A stretch of 64,000 nucleotides of DNA from JAFLBI01 sp964616465 (GCA_964616465.1 CAZTTO010000009.1:62001-126000), one strand, 5' to 3'. Shown: positions 26,191 to 35,946, numbered from the stretch's first letter. Translations and numbers: made by a program. Notes: a model not told the origin generated them from the letters alone.

Positions 26191-26616
26191 ATGGCAACTA
26201 AATCTAATAAGGATCTTAAATCCGAAGTAAAGAAACCCCAGGCGGCTTCTAAAGCTGCATCCTCCAGTGCTTCTAAAAAGAAAGTAATGGATGAAGAGGA
26301 TGAACTGGAAGATGATGAAGATCTGACTCCTGCAAAAGGAAAATCTGTGAAAGCAAGTGGAAAGAAATCTCGTGATGATGATGAAGACGAGGATGATGAA
26401 GACGTTGATGAAAAAGATGATTGGGAAGCTGTAGAAGAAGAAGATTCATGGGATCCAGACTTCGATGAATTTGATATTCCTAAAAGTAAATCTGGCAAGT
26501 CTTCTGGCGGTAAAAAAGGAAAAGAAGAAGATGATCTTGGCCTTGATGAGGACTTCAAAGAGTTTGATCTTTTCAACGATAAAGACGACTTTGACGACGA
26601 GGACGACGACTTCTAA
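26191..26616 (+). CDS. Highly acidic, probably disordered protein
   Basis: 141 aa. Residues 1-33 are Lys/Ser/Ala-rich and basic; most of the remainder is Asp/Glu-rich in runs separated by short Lys/Ser/Gly patches, ending FDDEDDDF. Short aromatic islands (WDPDFDEFDIP, DFKEFDLFND) recur at intervals and could be binding motifs. No domain recognised. The stop codon overlaps the pabB start by one base (TAATG), so they are coupled. The opposite strand is open (Ser-rich) because acidic codons reverse to Ser/Phe codons; that frame is not a gene. Confidence 0.65.
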   Translation: MATKSNKDLKSEVKKPQAASKAASSSASKKKVMDEEDELEDDEDLTPAKGKSVKASGKKSRDDDEDEDDEDVDEKDDWEAVEEEDSWDPDFDEFDIPKSKSGKSSGGKKGKEEDDLGLDEDFKEFDLFNDKDDFDDEDDDF

Positions 26617-27908
26617 TGCATATTGAAAGAAATAGCCAAACATTTCATTCAGATAGTCCCGATATACTGAAAGCACAAATTTTGCACTGGTTAAACCGGT
26701 TTGAAGTTTGTGCTTTTTTAGATAACCATGCATACCCATCAAAACTCTCATCTGCCGAATGGCTGATTGCTGCAGGTATTAAAAAAAGATGGAATAGCAA
26801 TACAAATACTAGTGCACAACTTAATGAGTTAAGTTGTTTTGGGGACTGGGTTTTTGGACATATTTCTTATGATGCTAAGGAACTAATTGGTTTTTCAAAT
26901 AAAGAAAAGTCGAATCAAGTTGATTTTGATCTCTTCTATTTCTTTCAGCCAGCTATTGTAATTGAAAGAAAAGAAAATTTAATTCTAATACATTCCTTAG
27001 AGTTGGATCCCAACCAAATATGGAATGAAATTATTCAGATTCAACCTCCTGCTGAAACTGATTATTCAACTACCATTTCTGTACAGCCAAGAATTAAGAA
27101 AGAAGAATATATTCAGGAAGTGAATAAGGTAATTGCTCATATACAAAGAGGTGATTGTTATGAGTTGAATTATTGCCAAGAGTTTTTTGCTAAACAAACA
27201 AAAATTCAACCTACCCAAGTTTACAGTCGATTGAGTGCCGTTTCTCCGGCTCCGTTTGGAACATATTACAAAGTTGAAAACAACCACCTGCTTTGTGCTA
27301 GTCCTGAAAGGTTCATTCGAAAAACAAAAGATGAAATTCTATCTCAACCTATAAAAGGCACTTTTAAAAGAAACTTGCAAGATGAGAGCCTAGATCATCA
27401 GTTAAAAGAGGAGTTAAGAGCCAGTAGCAAGGATAGGAGTGAAAATGTGATGGTGGTTGATTTAGTGAGAAACGATCTTAGTTTAATATGCGAGAGAGGC
27501 TCAGTTAGAGTAGATGAACTATTTGGGGTTTATAGCTTCCCGCAAGTACATCAAATGATATCAACTATTTCAGGTAAATTACTTCAGGATAAACAATTTG
27601 GAGATATCATTGCAGCAACTTTTCCGATGGGAAGTATGACAGGCGCCCCTAAAAAAAATGTTGTAGCCCTAATTGACAAATATGAAACCAATAATAGAGG
27701 CTTATACTCGGGTGCGGTAGGATACTTTCATCCAAATGGCAACTTTGATTTTAATGTCGTTATCCGAAGCATCTTCTACAATGCCCAAAAAAACTTCTTA
27801 AGTTATTGGGTAGGCGGAGGAATTACAATTTATAGCGATCCAGAAAAAGAATATGAAGAATGCTTATTAAAAGCAAAAGCTATGCATAAAGTCTTAACTG
27901 GTTCTTAA
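26616..27908 (+). CDS. pabB: Aminodeoxychorismate synthase component I
   Basis: Chorismate-utilising enzyme, 430 aa, making 4-amino-4-deoxychorismate for folate. Conserved blocks: CASPERFIRK, QPIKGTFKR, DRSENVMVVDLVRNDLS, GSMTGAPK, and the C-terminal WVGGGITIYSDPEKEYEE. The Lys in PIKGT is the PabB-type active-site residue (anthranilate synthase TrpE has Ala there), which separates it from TrpE. No amidotransferase partner (PabA/TrpG) is adjacent. Confidence 0.88.
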   Translation: MHIERNSQTFHSDSPDILKAQILHWLNRFEVCAFLDNHAYPSKLSSAEWLIAAGIKKRWNSNTNTSAQLNELSCFGDWVFGHISYDAKELIGFSNKEKSNQVDFDLFYFFQPAIVIERKENLILIHSLELDPNQIWNEIIQIQPPAETDYSTTISVQPRIKKEEYIQEVNKVIAHIQRGDCYELNYCQEFFAKQTKIQPTQVYSRLSAVSPAPFGTYYKVENNHLLCASPERFIRKTKDEILSQPIKGTFKRNLQDESLDHQLKEELRASSKDRSENVMVVDLVRNDLSLICERGSVRVDELFGVYSFPQVHQMISTISGKLLQDKQFGDIIAATFPMGSMTGAPKKNVVALIDKYETNNRGLYSGAVGYFHPNGNFDFNVVIRSIFYNAQKNFLSYWVGGGITIYSDPEKEYEECLLKAKAMHKVLTGS

Positions 27909-27923
27909 CTCTAAACAAAAAAC

Positions 27924-29702
27924 ATGAAAATTCTTTGGCAGTATTTATCGCCTTACAAAAACTTAATTGCACTTGCTCTTTTGCTTGCTGCAATTAACCA
28001 AACATTTTCGCTTTTCGATCCAATGATTTTTGGAAAGCTCATAGATGAATTTGCCAATTATGCAAGAGTCACCAAAGAAGGAGTTGCAAGAACTGAATCT
28101 GAATTTATAAAAGGAGTTTCTTGGTATTTACTTCTTTTAATTGGAACTGCAATGGTTAGTAGAATTGCTAAAGCATTCCAAGATTATACAGTGAATGTAG
28201 TTATTCAAAAATTTGGGGCAAGCATTTTTACTGTTGGCTTAAAGCATTCAATGCGACTCCCCTATCAGGAGTTCGAAGATCAGAGAAGTGGAGAGACACT
28301 TTCAATTCTAAATAAAGTAAGAGCCGATACAGAGAAGTTTATAAGTGCTTTTATTAATGTTTTGTTTGGTGTTTTAGTAAGTGTTGTATTTGTATCTATC
28401 TATGCCACACAAAAACACTGGAGTATTGTACCTATTTACTTTGGAGGAACCGTACTAATTGCTTCAGTTACCAATCTTCTGAGCAAAAAAATCAAACTCA
28501 TCCAAAAAAATATTGTAAAAGAAACAACTGCGTTAGCCGGCACAACCACAGAGTCATTAAGAAATATTGAGTTAGTGAAAAGCCTTGGTTTAACTGAGCA
28601 AGAAGTAAAGCGATTAAACAACAATACTTATAAGATTCTTGGACTAGAACTCAGAAAAGTAAAAAGTATTCGTGCTTTAAGCTTTGTGCAAGGAACCATG
28701 GTGAATACCCTGCGACAGGTAATTACTTTTACTTTATTATGGTTGATTTATAGAAATGTACTTACAACGGGAGAGCTTATTGCATTGCAGTTTTACAGCT
28801 TTTTCATTTTTGGACCCTTGCAGGAAATTGGTAACATCATTTTAAGTTACAGAGAAGCTGAGGCATCGCTTCAGAATTTTGATAAACTCATGAAGAAAAA
28901 GATAGAGCCAAAACCAACACATCCTGTAGAAGTAGGGAATATTCATGCTTTATCATTCAATGAGGTGAGCTTTCAACACCAAACTGCTGCTTACAAAGCA
29001 ATTGATGGCATCAGTTTTAAAGTAGAGCAAGGAAGTACCATTGCTTTTGTTGGTCCTTCTGGTGCTGGTAAAAGCACATTGGTAAAACTACTTGTAGGTC
29101 TTTACAGACCCCATGAAGGAAATATTCTGTACAATAACATAGATGGAAACAACATCAACTTTGATGAAGTAAGAAATCAAATTGGATTTGTTACACAAGA
29201 TACTCAGTTATTTGCAGGAACAATTAGAGAAAATTTATTATTTGTACAACCCAATGCAACAGAACCTGATATGCTTCAAGCCCTACAAATGGCTAGTTGT
29301 ACAAGTATTTTAAACAGGGCAGGAAATGGATTAGATAGTCTGATAGGTGAAGGTGGTTTAAAGTTAAGTGGTGGAGAAAAACAACGCCTCTCCATTGCTA
29401 GAGCTTTACTGAGAAACCCAAGTTTGCTCATTTTTGATGAAGCAACATCTGCTTTGGACAGTATCACAGAAGAAGAAATAACAAAGACCATTCAGGAAAT
29501 TTCTGCAAGCAAACAACAGATTACCGTTATGATTGCGCATAGATTAAGCACCATAATGCACGCTAACCAGATTTTTGTTTTAGAAAAAGGTAAAATAGTA
29601 GAAACAGGAAGTCACCAAGAATTACTTGCGGAAAAGGGGTTGTATTATGCAATGTGGAGGCAACAAATTGGAGAGAGAAAAGCAGCTTCCCTAGTAGTTT
29701 AG
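27924..29702 (+). CDS. ABC exporter, fused permease and ATPase
   Basis: 592 aa half-transporter. Six-helix membrane domain (about residues 1-315), then ATPase with Walker A GPSGAGKST, signature LSGGEKQRLS, Walker B LLIFDEATSALDS and switch MIAHRLST. It differs from the exporter at 20570-22402 and has a canonical signature motif. Follows pabB by 15 bp; converges on the DUF2721 gene with a 4-bp stop overlap. Substrate unknown. Confidence 0.9.
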   Translation: MKILWQYLSPYKNLIALALLLAAINQTFSLFDPMIFGKLIDEFANYARVTKEGVARTESEFIKGVSWYLLLLIGTAMVSRIAKAFQDYTVNVVIQKFGASIFTVGLKHSMRLPYQEFEDQRSGETLSILNKVRADTEKFISAFINVLFGVLVSVVFVSIYATQKHWSIVPIYFGGTVLIASVTNLLSKKIKLIQKNIVKETTALAGTTTESLRNIELVKSLGLTEQEVKRLNNNTYKILGLELRKVKSIRALSFVQGTMVNTLRQVITFTLLWLIYRNVLTTGELIALQFYSFFIFGPLQEIGNIILSYREAEASLQNFDKLMKKKIEPKPTHPVEVGNIHALSFNEVSFQHQTAAYKAIDGISFKVEQGSTIAFVGPSGAGKSTLVKLLVGLYRPHEGNILYNNIDGNNINFDEVRNQIGFVTQDTQLFAGTIRENLLFVQPNATEPDMLQALQMASCTSILNRAGNGLDSLIGEGGLKLSGGEKQRLSIARALLRNPSLLIFDEATSALDSITEEEITKTIQEISASKQQITVMIAHRLSTIMHANQIFVLEKGKIVETGSHQELLAEKGLYYAMWRQQIGERKAASLVV

Positions 29703-30142
29703 TCGCGCTCTAGTTTTCTCTTTATATATTCCAAAACTGTTGGATCTTCTAAGCCTTCAATATCACTGAGTTGTAATTCAATTGCTTTAGTGCTCAGTTG
29801 TATTTCCCAAAGCGAAAGAACAAGGGAGCCAGAAAAAGTTATTAAACTAAACGCAAAGGTAGCATGTGCCCAAACTTGCATTTCGAGGTAAATAAAGTAC
29901 ATACATAAGATGCAGCTTAAGAAACTCAAAACGCCAAGGGCTTGCATATTTTTAATAAGCTTAATTCTGAACCGTAAGTTTCTAATTTGCCCATGAACAA
30001 TATGCGATTTTTCTCCATCAATATATTGATCATGAAGGGTTCTTACACGGGTTGCGAGAGCTAAAAAACGGTTTGTATAAGCCAGCATGACTAAACTAAT
30101 AGCAGGGAAAAGAATGGCCGGGGTGTTGATAGAAATATCCAT
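29699..30142 (-). CDS. DUF2721 membrane protein
   Basis: 147 aa with three helices: residues 8-28, about 68-88, and 92-113. The pattern ISLVMLAYTNRFLALATRVRTLHD, then RIKLIKNMQALGVLSFLSC, matches DUF2721. Function unknown. Its 3' end overlaps the exporter's stop on the opposite strand. Confidence 0.78.
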   Translation of the reverse strand: MDISINTPAILFPAISLVMLAYTNRFLALATRVRTLHDQYIDGEKSHIVHGQIRNLRFRIKLIKNMQALGVLSFLSCILCMYFIYLEMQVWAHATFAFSLITFSGSLVLSLWEIQLSTKAIELQLSDIEGLEDPTVLEYIKRKLERD

Positions 30143-30231
30143 AAGTGAAAAATTCGGTTAAAAGTTAGTGGATTTTAAGGCCAAAAAGGGCAAACGGTGC
30201 AGCAATTTTTTCAAATATATGTCTATATTTA

Positions 30232-30247
30232 GGGGAAGAAATTCCCC
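30232..30247 (+). promoter_or_regulatory. GAAA-tetraloop hairpin before the sigma gene
   Basis: GGGGAA, GAAA loop, TTCCCC: a perfect 6-bp stem closed by a GNRA tetraloop, ending 2 nt before ATG 30250. It would overlap the ribosome-loading region of the sigma factor mRNA. Confidence 0.55.
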
Positions 30248-30249
30248 GC

Positions 30250-30828
30250 ATGACAGAACAAGCACTGATTGCCGCATGCTTGCAGCAAGATCCATCTGCT
30301 CAACGAGAACTGTATAATAGATACAGTCCAAAGATGTTGAGTGTATGTTATCGGTTTGCACAGCATCGTGAAGACGCAGAGGATATGCTGCAGGAAGGAT
30401 TTATTAAGGTATTCTCACAAATCCACACCTTTCACCAAAAAGGTGCTTTTGAAGGATGGATTAGGAGAATTATAGTACATACCTGCATCAACTTTATCAA
30501 AAAGCATCGTAAATTTTCTGATGCTGTTGATATTGCTTCTGTTGAATCTTTAGAAGTCCGCGAAGAAAGTGTAGCATCTGTAATGCAAGGCAAGCAAATC
30601 ATTGAGTGTATTCGCTTATTACCTGTTGGCTACAGAACTGTTTTATTATTGTTTGCAATAGAAGGTTATAGTCATAGGGAAATTGGAGAACTGCTAGATA
30701 TTGAAGAAAGCACCAGCCGAAGTCAATATGTAAGAGCAAGAAATTTGTTAGAGCAAGTTCTAATTAAGAAGAGAATCATTGATGGTCCAGTTGCCTCCCA
30801 TCTTGCACTCGCAGGATACAAAAAGTAG
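30250..30828 (+). CDS. ECF-type RNA polymerase sigma factor
   Basis: 192 aa. Region 2 is LYNRYSPKMLSVCYRFAQHREDAEDMLQEGFIKVF (about residues 20-54), region 4 is LLPVGYRTVLLLFAIEGYSHREIGELL through the helix-turn-helix (about 122-170). It would direct RNA polymerase to specific promoters. The next gene, 17 bp downstream, encodes a membrane-anchored protein with an N-terminal cytoplasmic segment, a plausible control partner, although it is not a classic FecR-type anti-sigma. A GNRA hairpin precedes the start. Confidence 0.9.
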   Translation: MTEQALIAACLQQDPSAQRELYNRYSPKMLSVCYRFAQHREDAEDMLQEGFIKVFSQIHTFHQKGAFEGWIRRIIVHTCINFIKKHRKFSDAVDIASVESLEVREESVASVMQGKQIIECIRLLPVGYRTVLLLFAIEGYSHREIGELLDIEESTSRSQYVRARNLLEQVLIKKRIIDGPVASHLALAGYKK

Positions 30829-30845
30829 CCAGAACGAAAGCCAAC

Positions 30846-32219
30846 ATGTTCAACGATTTGCACCATAATGACTTAGAAAGCCTTTTGAGGGATGAACTCG
30901 ATGCTCATCGAATGTACCCCTCTGATAGGGTTTGGGGCAAAATAAGGGCTAGTTTACATCAATACAAACCCTGGCATGCACTTACTTTTATATCCATAGT
31001 TATACTAACTACACTAAGCGTTCTTACAATAGATAAAAACCAAGAGATTTCATTTAAAACTATCTCATCTTTTATATCTAAGCCCAAAAATAATGATTAT
31101 GTAAAGCAGATTTCTGCTGCATACATTAACGAGCAAACGTTTCAGTCTATTCAATTGCAAGGCAAATTATCAGTTAAAACTCCTGAAAAGCTTACTGCAA
31201 TTCCTATTGCCGAGGTAGTACCTTATCATTCAATGAACGTACTTAATCCACCTTCATTGAGTAAAACACATGAATCAATTACTGAAAAGTTTATTGTTGA
31301 TGAGGATGTCTGGAAAGCAAGTCATGCCTATTCTAATTTACATGATAATAAAATTGAACTAAATGAAAGTTCAACAACTATTCATCAGCGTGAAAACTTG
31401 CTTATTCATCCAGCTACAAACAATCGAGAAGTAAATATTTTTCCTAAAGACCTTTCGGTTACTTCAAAAACTTATATGCCAAGATGGGGAATTCAATGGT
31501 ATGTTACTCCCTCAATGGGTTTTAGGGACTTGATGGATGACAGAGGAAAGAATGCTGTAAGTGGATTCGGGAACTTTATTGCCCCAATGGCTTTAAACAG
31601 AATTACAGATATCAATGCTGTTGTTAGACACAGATCTGCTCCCGGAATGGAAGTAGGTTTGGCAGGTATATATCACGTAAATAAGAGATTAAGTATAAAA
31701 GCAGGTTTTCAGTTTAATATCCAACAATACTTCATTGAAACATTCCAGTCGAACCAGGAAATTGCTACAGTTTCTTTATTCAATGGCTTCAACAGAGTTG
31801 ACAATATTCATTTTTTAACTCGCTATAATAACGCAACTGGCTTTTATGAAACAACCTTGAGGAATAGACTTTTTCAACTTTCAGTTCCAGTTGGTATTCA
31901 ATGGAATATGCTTCAGGGCAAAAGATTGGGTATTCAGGTTGAAGCTACCATTCAGCCAACACTTAACTTAAACGATAATGTGTATTTAATATCTACAGAC
32001 TATAAGAACTATACTGAAGGGGCCAGTTTATTGAGAAAAACAAACCTCAATTCATCCATTGGAGTTAATTTAACCTATTCCTTTGGTAACACTAAGTTTG
32101 AAATTGGTCCACATTTTCGCTACCAACATTTGCCAACCTATATTGAACCATACCCTGTTAGAGAATATCTTAAAAATGTTGGGTTTAGGGTTGGTATGAC
32201 TAGAACTTTTCGTTTTTGA
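30846..32219 (+). CDS. Sigma-linked membrane protein with beta-barrel-like C-terminus
   Basis: 457 aa. Residues 1-35 are acidic and cytoplasmic-like (HHNDLESLLRDELDAHRMYPSDRVWGKI), then one membrane helix (about 40-58), a linker, and a C-terminal region from about 215 with alternating hydrophobic/polar strands (YVTPSMGFRDLM, RHRSAPGMEVGLAGIYHV, FEIGPHFRYQHLP) like porin-family outer-membrane beta-barrels. Such fusions follow ECF sigma genes in Chitinophagaceae. A role in regulating the sigma factor is inferred from context. Confidence 0.65.
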   Translation: MFNDLHHNDLESLLRDELDAHRMYPSDRVWGKIRASLHQYKPWHALTFISIVILTTLSVLTIDKNQEISFKTISSFISKPKNNDYVKQISAAYINEQTFQSIQLQGKLSVKTPEKLTAIPIAEVVPYHSMNVLNPPSLSKTHESITEKFIVDEDVWKASHAYSNLHDNKIELNESSTTIHQRENLLIHPATNNREVNIFPKDLSVTSKTYMPRWGIQWYVTPSMGFRDLMDDRGKNAVSGFGNFIAPMALNRITDINAVVRHRSAPGMEVGLAGIYHVNKRLSIKAGFQFNIQQYFIETFQSNQEIATVSLFNGFNRVDNIHFLTRYNNATGFYETTLRNRLFQLSVPVGIQWNMLQGKRLGIQVEATIQPTLNLNDNVYLISTDYKNYTEGASLLRKTNLNSSIGVNLTYSFGNTKFEIGPHFRYQHLPTYIEPYPVREYLKNVGFRVGMTRTFRF

Positions 32220-32268
32220 TAAACCGAGTAGTTCTTTTTAATGTTAGTTATGGTTATTTTGCAGACTT

Positions 32269-32880
32269 ATGAGATTTGCCCTAATAATTACCCTAATCGT
32301 CTTTCTCGCAACCGGGTGTGTAGACACGTATCAAAAAGAGTACAACACACCCGATAAACCTTATTTTCCTTTAAAGGACTTTTTTGAGTCAGAAATGTAC
32401 GAAGTAAAAAGGGTTCCCTATTTCATGTACTTTATACAGCTTGACCAAACTGGAAAAAGAGATTCCGTTGTCATCAATCAAAAACAGTTCGACTCTTTGG
32501 CAAATCTTTTTATTAGGAAAGAAATTAACCAAGAAAATCTTCAAAAAAATTATCAAGAGTCGGTTTTCCATGATCTATCAACAAGTAGTTACACCATAAA
32601 TTATACTCCGTTAGATGAAGATTGTGAAATTAGATCAGTGAATGTTCTGTTACATGAAGAAACAAATGAAGTAAAGCGTGTTTTCATAAGAGCAAACAGA
32701 CAACTATCCGCTGGGGCAAGGCTTACTGAACAAATGAGTTGGAAAAGAGGAAAGAGCTTTCAAATAAGTAGGTTCATTCGCTACCCTAATGGTAATACAG
32801 AATCGAGCATGCTCTTTGTAAATTGGAATGAAGTGTCTGACTCAGTAAATTTATCATTACCTACTGCTGATGCGCTCTGA
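32269..32880 (+). CDS. Lipoprotein of unknown function
   Basis: 203 aa with a lipoprotein signal: MRFALIITLIVFLATGC, lipidated Cys at residue 17. The mature part has no recognised domain; it contains DSVVINQKQFDSLANLF and a beta-rich middle. Its end overlaps the uvrC start by 11 bp, which suggests co-translation, although a functional link to DNA repair is not obvious. Confidence 0.7.
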   Translation: MRFALIITLIVFLATGCVDTYQKEYNTPDKPYFPLKDFFESEMYEVKRVPYFMYFIQLDQTGKRDSVVINQKQFDSLANLFIRKEINQENLQKNYQESVFHDLSTSSYTINYTPLDEDCEIRSVNVLLHEETNEVKRVFIRANRQLSAGARLTEQMSWKRGKSFQISRFIRYPNGNTESSMLFVNWNEVSDSVNLSLPTADAL

Positions 32881-34675
32881 TGAATTTCAACAAATAGCTC
32901 ATACCATTCCTCAAGATCCTGGTGTTTATAGGTATTACGACCAAGATCAGCAGCTTTTATATGTTGGAAAAGCAAAAAATTTAAGAAAACGAGTTTCATC
33001 ATATTTTACTAAGCAACAAGTTTCATATAAAACACATGAACTGGTAAAAAGAATTTCAAAGATTGAATTCACAATTGTCAATTCTGAAAAAGATGCTTTT
33101 TTACTAGAGAATTCATTGATTAAACAATATCAGCCTAAGTTCAATATTGACCTTAAAGATGATAAAACATACCCCTATCTCGTAATAAAAAAAGAACCAT
33201 TTTCTAGGGTTTTCTTAACGCGTAAAAAAATTCAAGATGGTTCAGAATATTTAGGGCCATTTACATCTGCCGGTAAAGTAAGAGAGATTCTACAAGTTAT
33301 TAAACAAATCATCCCTTTAAGAACCTGTAAGTTGCCTTTAACACCTGTTAATATTGGCAAAGGAAAGTTTAAGGTTTGTTTGGAGTATCATTTAGGTAAT
33401 TGTTTAGGCCCTTGTGAAGGTTTTCAAAGCCTTGCAGAATATGAACAAGGACTTCAAAGAGTAAGAAATATTTTAAAAGGAAATTTGCAACCTGTTGTTC
33501 ATGAGTTAGAGCAAGAAATGAACAAATTTGTACAAGAACTTGCATTTGAAAAAGCTGCAATTGTAAAAAAGAAGCTCGACTTTTTAGAAGAGTATGAGAC
33601 TAAATCGGTCATTGTTTCAAAAACTATACATCATGCAGATGTTTTTACAATTTATAAAGAAGACACCTGGGCTTATGTAAATTATCTAATGGTTCAATAT
33701 GGTACCATAGTTCAAACACATACAATTTCGCTTGAAGGAAAATTGGAGGAATCAGAAGAAGAAATGCTTGCTTTTGCCATACCACAGCTAAGAGAAAGAT
33801 TTGGAAGTATTGCAAAAGAATGCATTGTTCCATTTCAACTAGAGTATCCAGATGCAGATTTAATATTAACCGTTCCAAAAGGAGGAGATAAGAAGCAATT
33901 GCTTGAGCTTTCAATGAAAAATGTTTTTTATTTCAGAGATGAAATAAAAAGAAAAAAAATTCTAAAGCTCGAAGGCAAATCAGATTTTGAGAAAAAAAAG
34001 GTGCTTTACGAGTTACAAAGACTACTCCAATTAAGTGAAGTACCCATTCATATTGAATGCTTTGATAACTCTAATTTTCAAGGCTCATACCCTGTGAGTG
34101 CAATGGTTTGTTTTAAAGAAGGAATACCTAGCAAAAAAGATTATAGGCATTATCATATTAAGACTGTAGAAGGTATTAACGATTTTGCCAGTATGAAAGA
34201 GGTTGTTGGCAGAAGGTACAGAAGAATTTTAGAAGAAGGAGGCGATTTCCCACAACTGGTTATTATTGATGGTGGCAAAGGACAGTTAGGAGCTGCTTTA
34301 GAGGCGTTAGAGGAACTAAATCTTATTGGACAATTTACAATTGTTGGGTTAGCGAAAAAGAAAGAAGAACTCTTTTTTCCGGGCGATAAAGAGTCTATCC
34401 AATTAGATTGGAACAGTGATTCAATGAAACTGATTCGCTTAATTCGTGATGAAGTGCATCGTTTTGGAATAACTTTCCACAGACAAATTAGATCAAAAGG
34501 AACTTTTAAGTCGGATTTAGAGCTAATTCCGGGTGTAGGCAAGAAAACAATTGAAACACTATTGAAAATTTATAAAAGCCCTGGAGCTATTGCAGATACC
34601 AATATTGAGTCTCTTATTGCCATTGTAGGCAAGGATAAAGCATTGAAAATCAAGGAATTTTTGGAAAAGAAATAA
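32870..34675 (+). CDS. uvrC: UvrABC system protein C
   Basis: Dual-incision nuclease of nucleotide excision repair, 601 aa. GIY-YIG domain at about residues 14-95 (PGVYRYYD, LLYVGKAKNLRKRV); a Cys cluster typical of the Fe-S site (RTCKLPL, KVCLEYHLGNCLGPC); UVR/UvrB-binding segment about 200-235; RNase H-like endonuclease domain (HIECFDNSNFQGSYPVSAMV, IDGGKGQL); C-terminal helix-hairpin-helix (ELIPGVGKKTIETLL). All parts present. Confidence 0.95.
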   Translation: MRSDEFQQIAHTIPQDPGVYRYYDQDQQLLYVGKAKNLRKRVSSYFTKQQVSYKTHELVKRISKIEFTIVNSEKDAFLLENSLIKQYQPKFNIDLKDDKTYPYLVIKKEPFSRVFLTRKKIQDGSEYLGPFTSAGKVREILQVIKQIIPLRTCKLPLTPVNIGKGKFKVCLEYHLGNCLGPCEGFQSLAEYEQGLQRVRNILKGNLQPVVHELEQEMNKFVQELAFEKAAIVKKKLDFLEEYETKSVIVSKTIHHADVFTIYKEDTWAYVNYLMVQYGTIVQTHTISLEGKLEESEEEMLAFAIPQLRERFGSIAKECIVPFQLEYPDADLILTVPKGGDKKQLLELSMKNVFYFRDEIKRKKILKLEGKSDFEKKKVLYELQRLLQLSEVPIHIECFDNSNFQGSYPVSAMVCFKEGIPSKKDYRHYHIKTVEGINDFASMKEVVGRRYRRILEEGGDFPQLVIIDGGKGQLGAALEALEELNLIGQFTIVGLAKKKEELFFPGDKESIQLDWNSDSMKLIRLIRDEVHRFGITFHRQIRSKGTFKSDLELIPGVGKKTIETLLKIYKSPGAIADTNIESLIAIVGKDKALKIKEFLEKK

Positions 34676-34680
34676 AAAAA

Positions 34681-34704
34681 GGGCCAGGATAAATATCCAG
34701 CCCC
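34681..34704 (+). terminator. Terminator-like hairpin after uvrC
   Basis: GGGC/GCCC and GGAT/ATCC arms around an AAAT loop, followed by GTTTTA, 5 bp after the uvrC stop. Confidence 0.5.
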
Positions 34705-34790
34705 GTTTTAAAATCCAATATCCTATGAAAAACCGTATGCAAAATAGTACTTTTTGGTTGTTCATCAAAAAATAATACTACCCTAAATAA

Positions 34791-34822
34791 AAAGTGGGCC
34801 AATAAGCCCACTTTAATTTTTT
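34791..34822. terminator. Bidirectional terminator between uvrC and gldN
   Basis: AAAGTGGGC, 6-nt loop, GCCCACTTT (34791-34814), with an A-run before and a T-run after; serves the convergent uvrC and gldN transcripts. Confidence 0.8.
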
Positions 34823-34839
34823 TACTAAAATCTCTAGGA

Positions 34840-35946
34840 TTAATATTCCCAAAGACCTTGTTCGTAGTTAAATATTTTCTCTTTAATCTTTTCGCCTTCC
34901 AAGAGCTCAAACAAAGGATTTCTAATCATTGCTCTCAATGTAAGATCCTTTGGATTATTCATGGAAGTTTTAACAATATAACTACTGTAATATCTACTTT
35001 CAAACAAATCTTCCCAAGTCATTCTAGCAGAGAAGTTTTTTGGATTATATACTTCAAAACGAGCCAAACTTGTACGAATGTCTGGGTAATATAACCAAAA
35101 TAATACTCTTTCTGAAAGCACATTACCTCTCTTTTCTTTTATAATCGGTGCTATACCTATTGTTCTGAACACAAAGCGACTAGACTCTTTATCAAACAAA
35201 ACCACCTCTTTAATTCTGTATGTGTAAACAGAATCTATATTAATCTTAGGTTTCATTGTGATAACCTTATTGATAATTCCAGAAACAGGATCTGGTACAT
35301 CAACTGTATCAGGCTCAACCAGCATTTGCTTAAGAATTTCATCCCTAGTTAACGGAGTGGTAAATCTATCATCAATAGGTGCGAAAGCAGTAATACTGTC
35401 ATTTTTAATAATTTCTATTAAAATTGAAAAAAATCGTTGATCGCCGTTGTCATCCTTAGCTTGATACAAAAATGTTTGATTCATTTTTTCTCTTGCATCA
35501 ATTTGACGCCAGATAAACTCACTAAACAAAGCATCATCTTCACGAATATGGTCGTACTCAAGCGGCTTCCTACTTCTTACCATATTTCTTTCGAAAGCAT
35601 AGTTATTTCGAAGAGATGGCTTTACAGTCATGTTATTAGAAGTAGTATCTCCAAAAGTGTAGGTTACATTCTCACCAGCGCTTGAATTGTTTCCACTTTG
35701 ATTACCACCGCCTTGTTGATTATTTGTATTAGTACCTGTTGAACCTGAAGTATTTGTACTACTACCCTGCTGATTATTGTTATTACCAGCTGGTGGATTA
35801 GTAGTGGTTTGTCCAGATCCACCCCCACTATTGGCAGGGCGACGACGATACCCTTGTGCATCTACATCCGTAACTCCAGCTAATAAAGCAGCTGTGATTA
35901 CTATGACAGAAATTTTTTTCATACCATTCATTTTCACGCGATTCAT
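34840..35946 (-). CDS. gldN: Gliding motility / type IX secretion protein GldN
   Basis: 368 aa. Signal peptide about MKKISVIVITAALLAGVTDVDAQG; the actual start may be ATG 35946 or the in-frame ATG eight codons later. A Gly/Asn/Gln/Ser/Thr low-complexity linker (about residues 38-90) precedes the conserved GldN/PorN domain (REDDALFSEFIWRQIDAREKMNQ; RFEVYNPKNFSARMTWEDLFESRYYSSYI). GldN forms a ring with GldK in the type IX secretion machine. Last gene of gldKLMN, 3 bp after gldM. Confidence 0.93.
   Translation of the reverse strand: MNRVKMNGMKKISVIVITAALLAGVTDVDAQGYRRRPANSGGGSGQTTTNPPAGNNNNQQGSSTNTSGSTGTNTNNQQGGGNQSGNNSSAGENVTYTFGDTTSNNMTVKPSLRNNYAFERNMVRSRKPLEYDHIREDDALFSEFIWRQIDAREKMNQTFLYQAKDDNGDQRFFSILIEIIKNDSITAFAPIDDRFTTPLTRDEILKQMLVEPDTVDVPDPVSGIINKVITMKPKINIDSVYTYRIKEVVLFDKESSRFVFRTIGIAPIIKEKRGNVLSERVLFWLYYPDIRTSLARFEVYNPKNFSARMTWEDLFESRYYSSYIVKTSMNNPKDLTLRAMIRNPLFELLEGEKIKEKIFNYEQGLWEY

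Noticed and set aside
26181..26576. Minus-strand Ser-rich frame of 131 codons
   Set aside because: A by-product of Asp/Glu codons of the acidic gene read in reverse.
27066..27287. TrpE instead of PabB
   Set aside because: The PIKGT block with Lys is the PabB-type residue, and no trp genes are adjacent.
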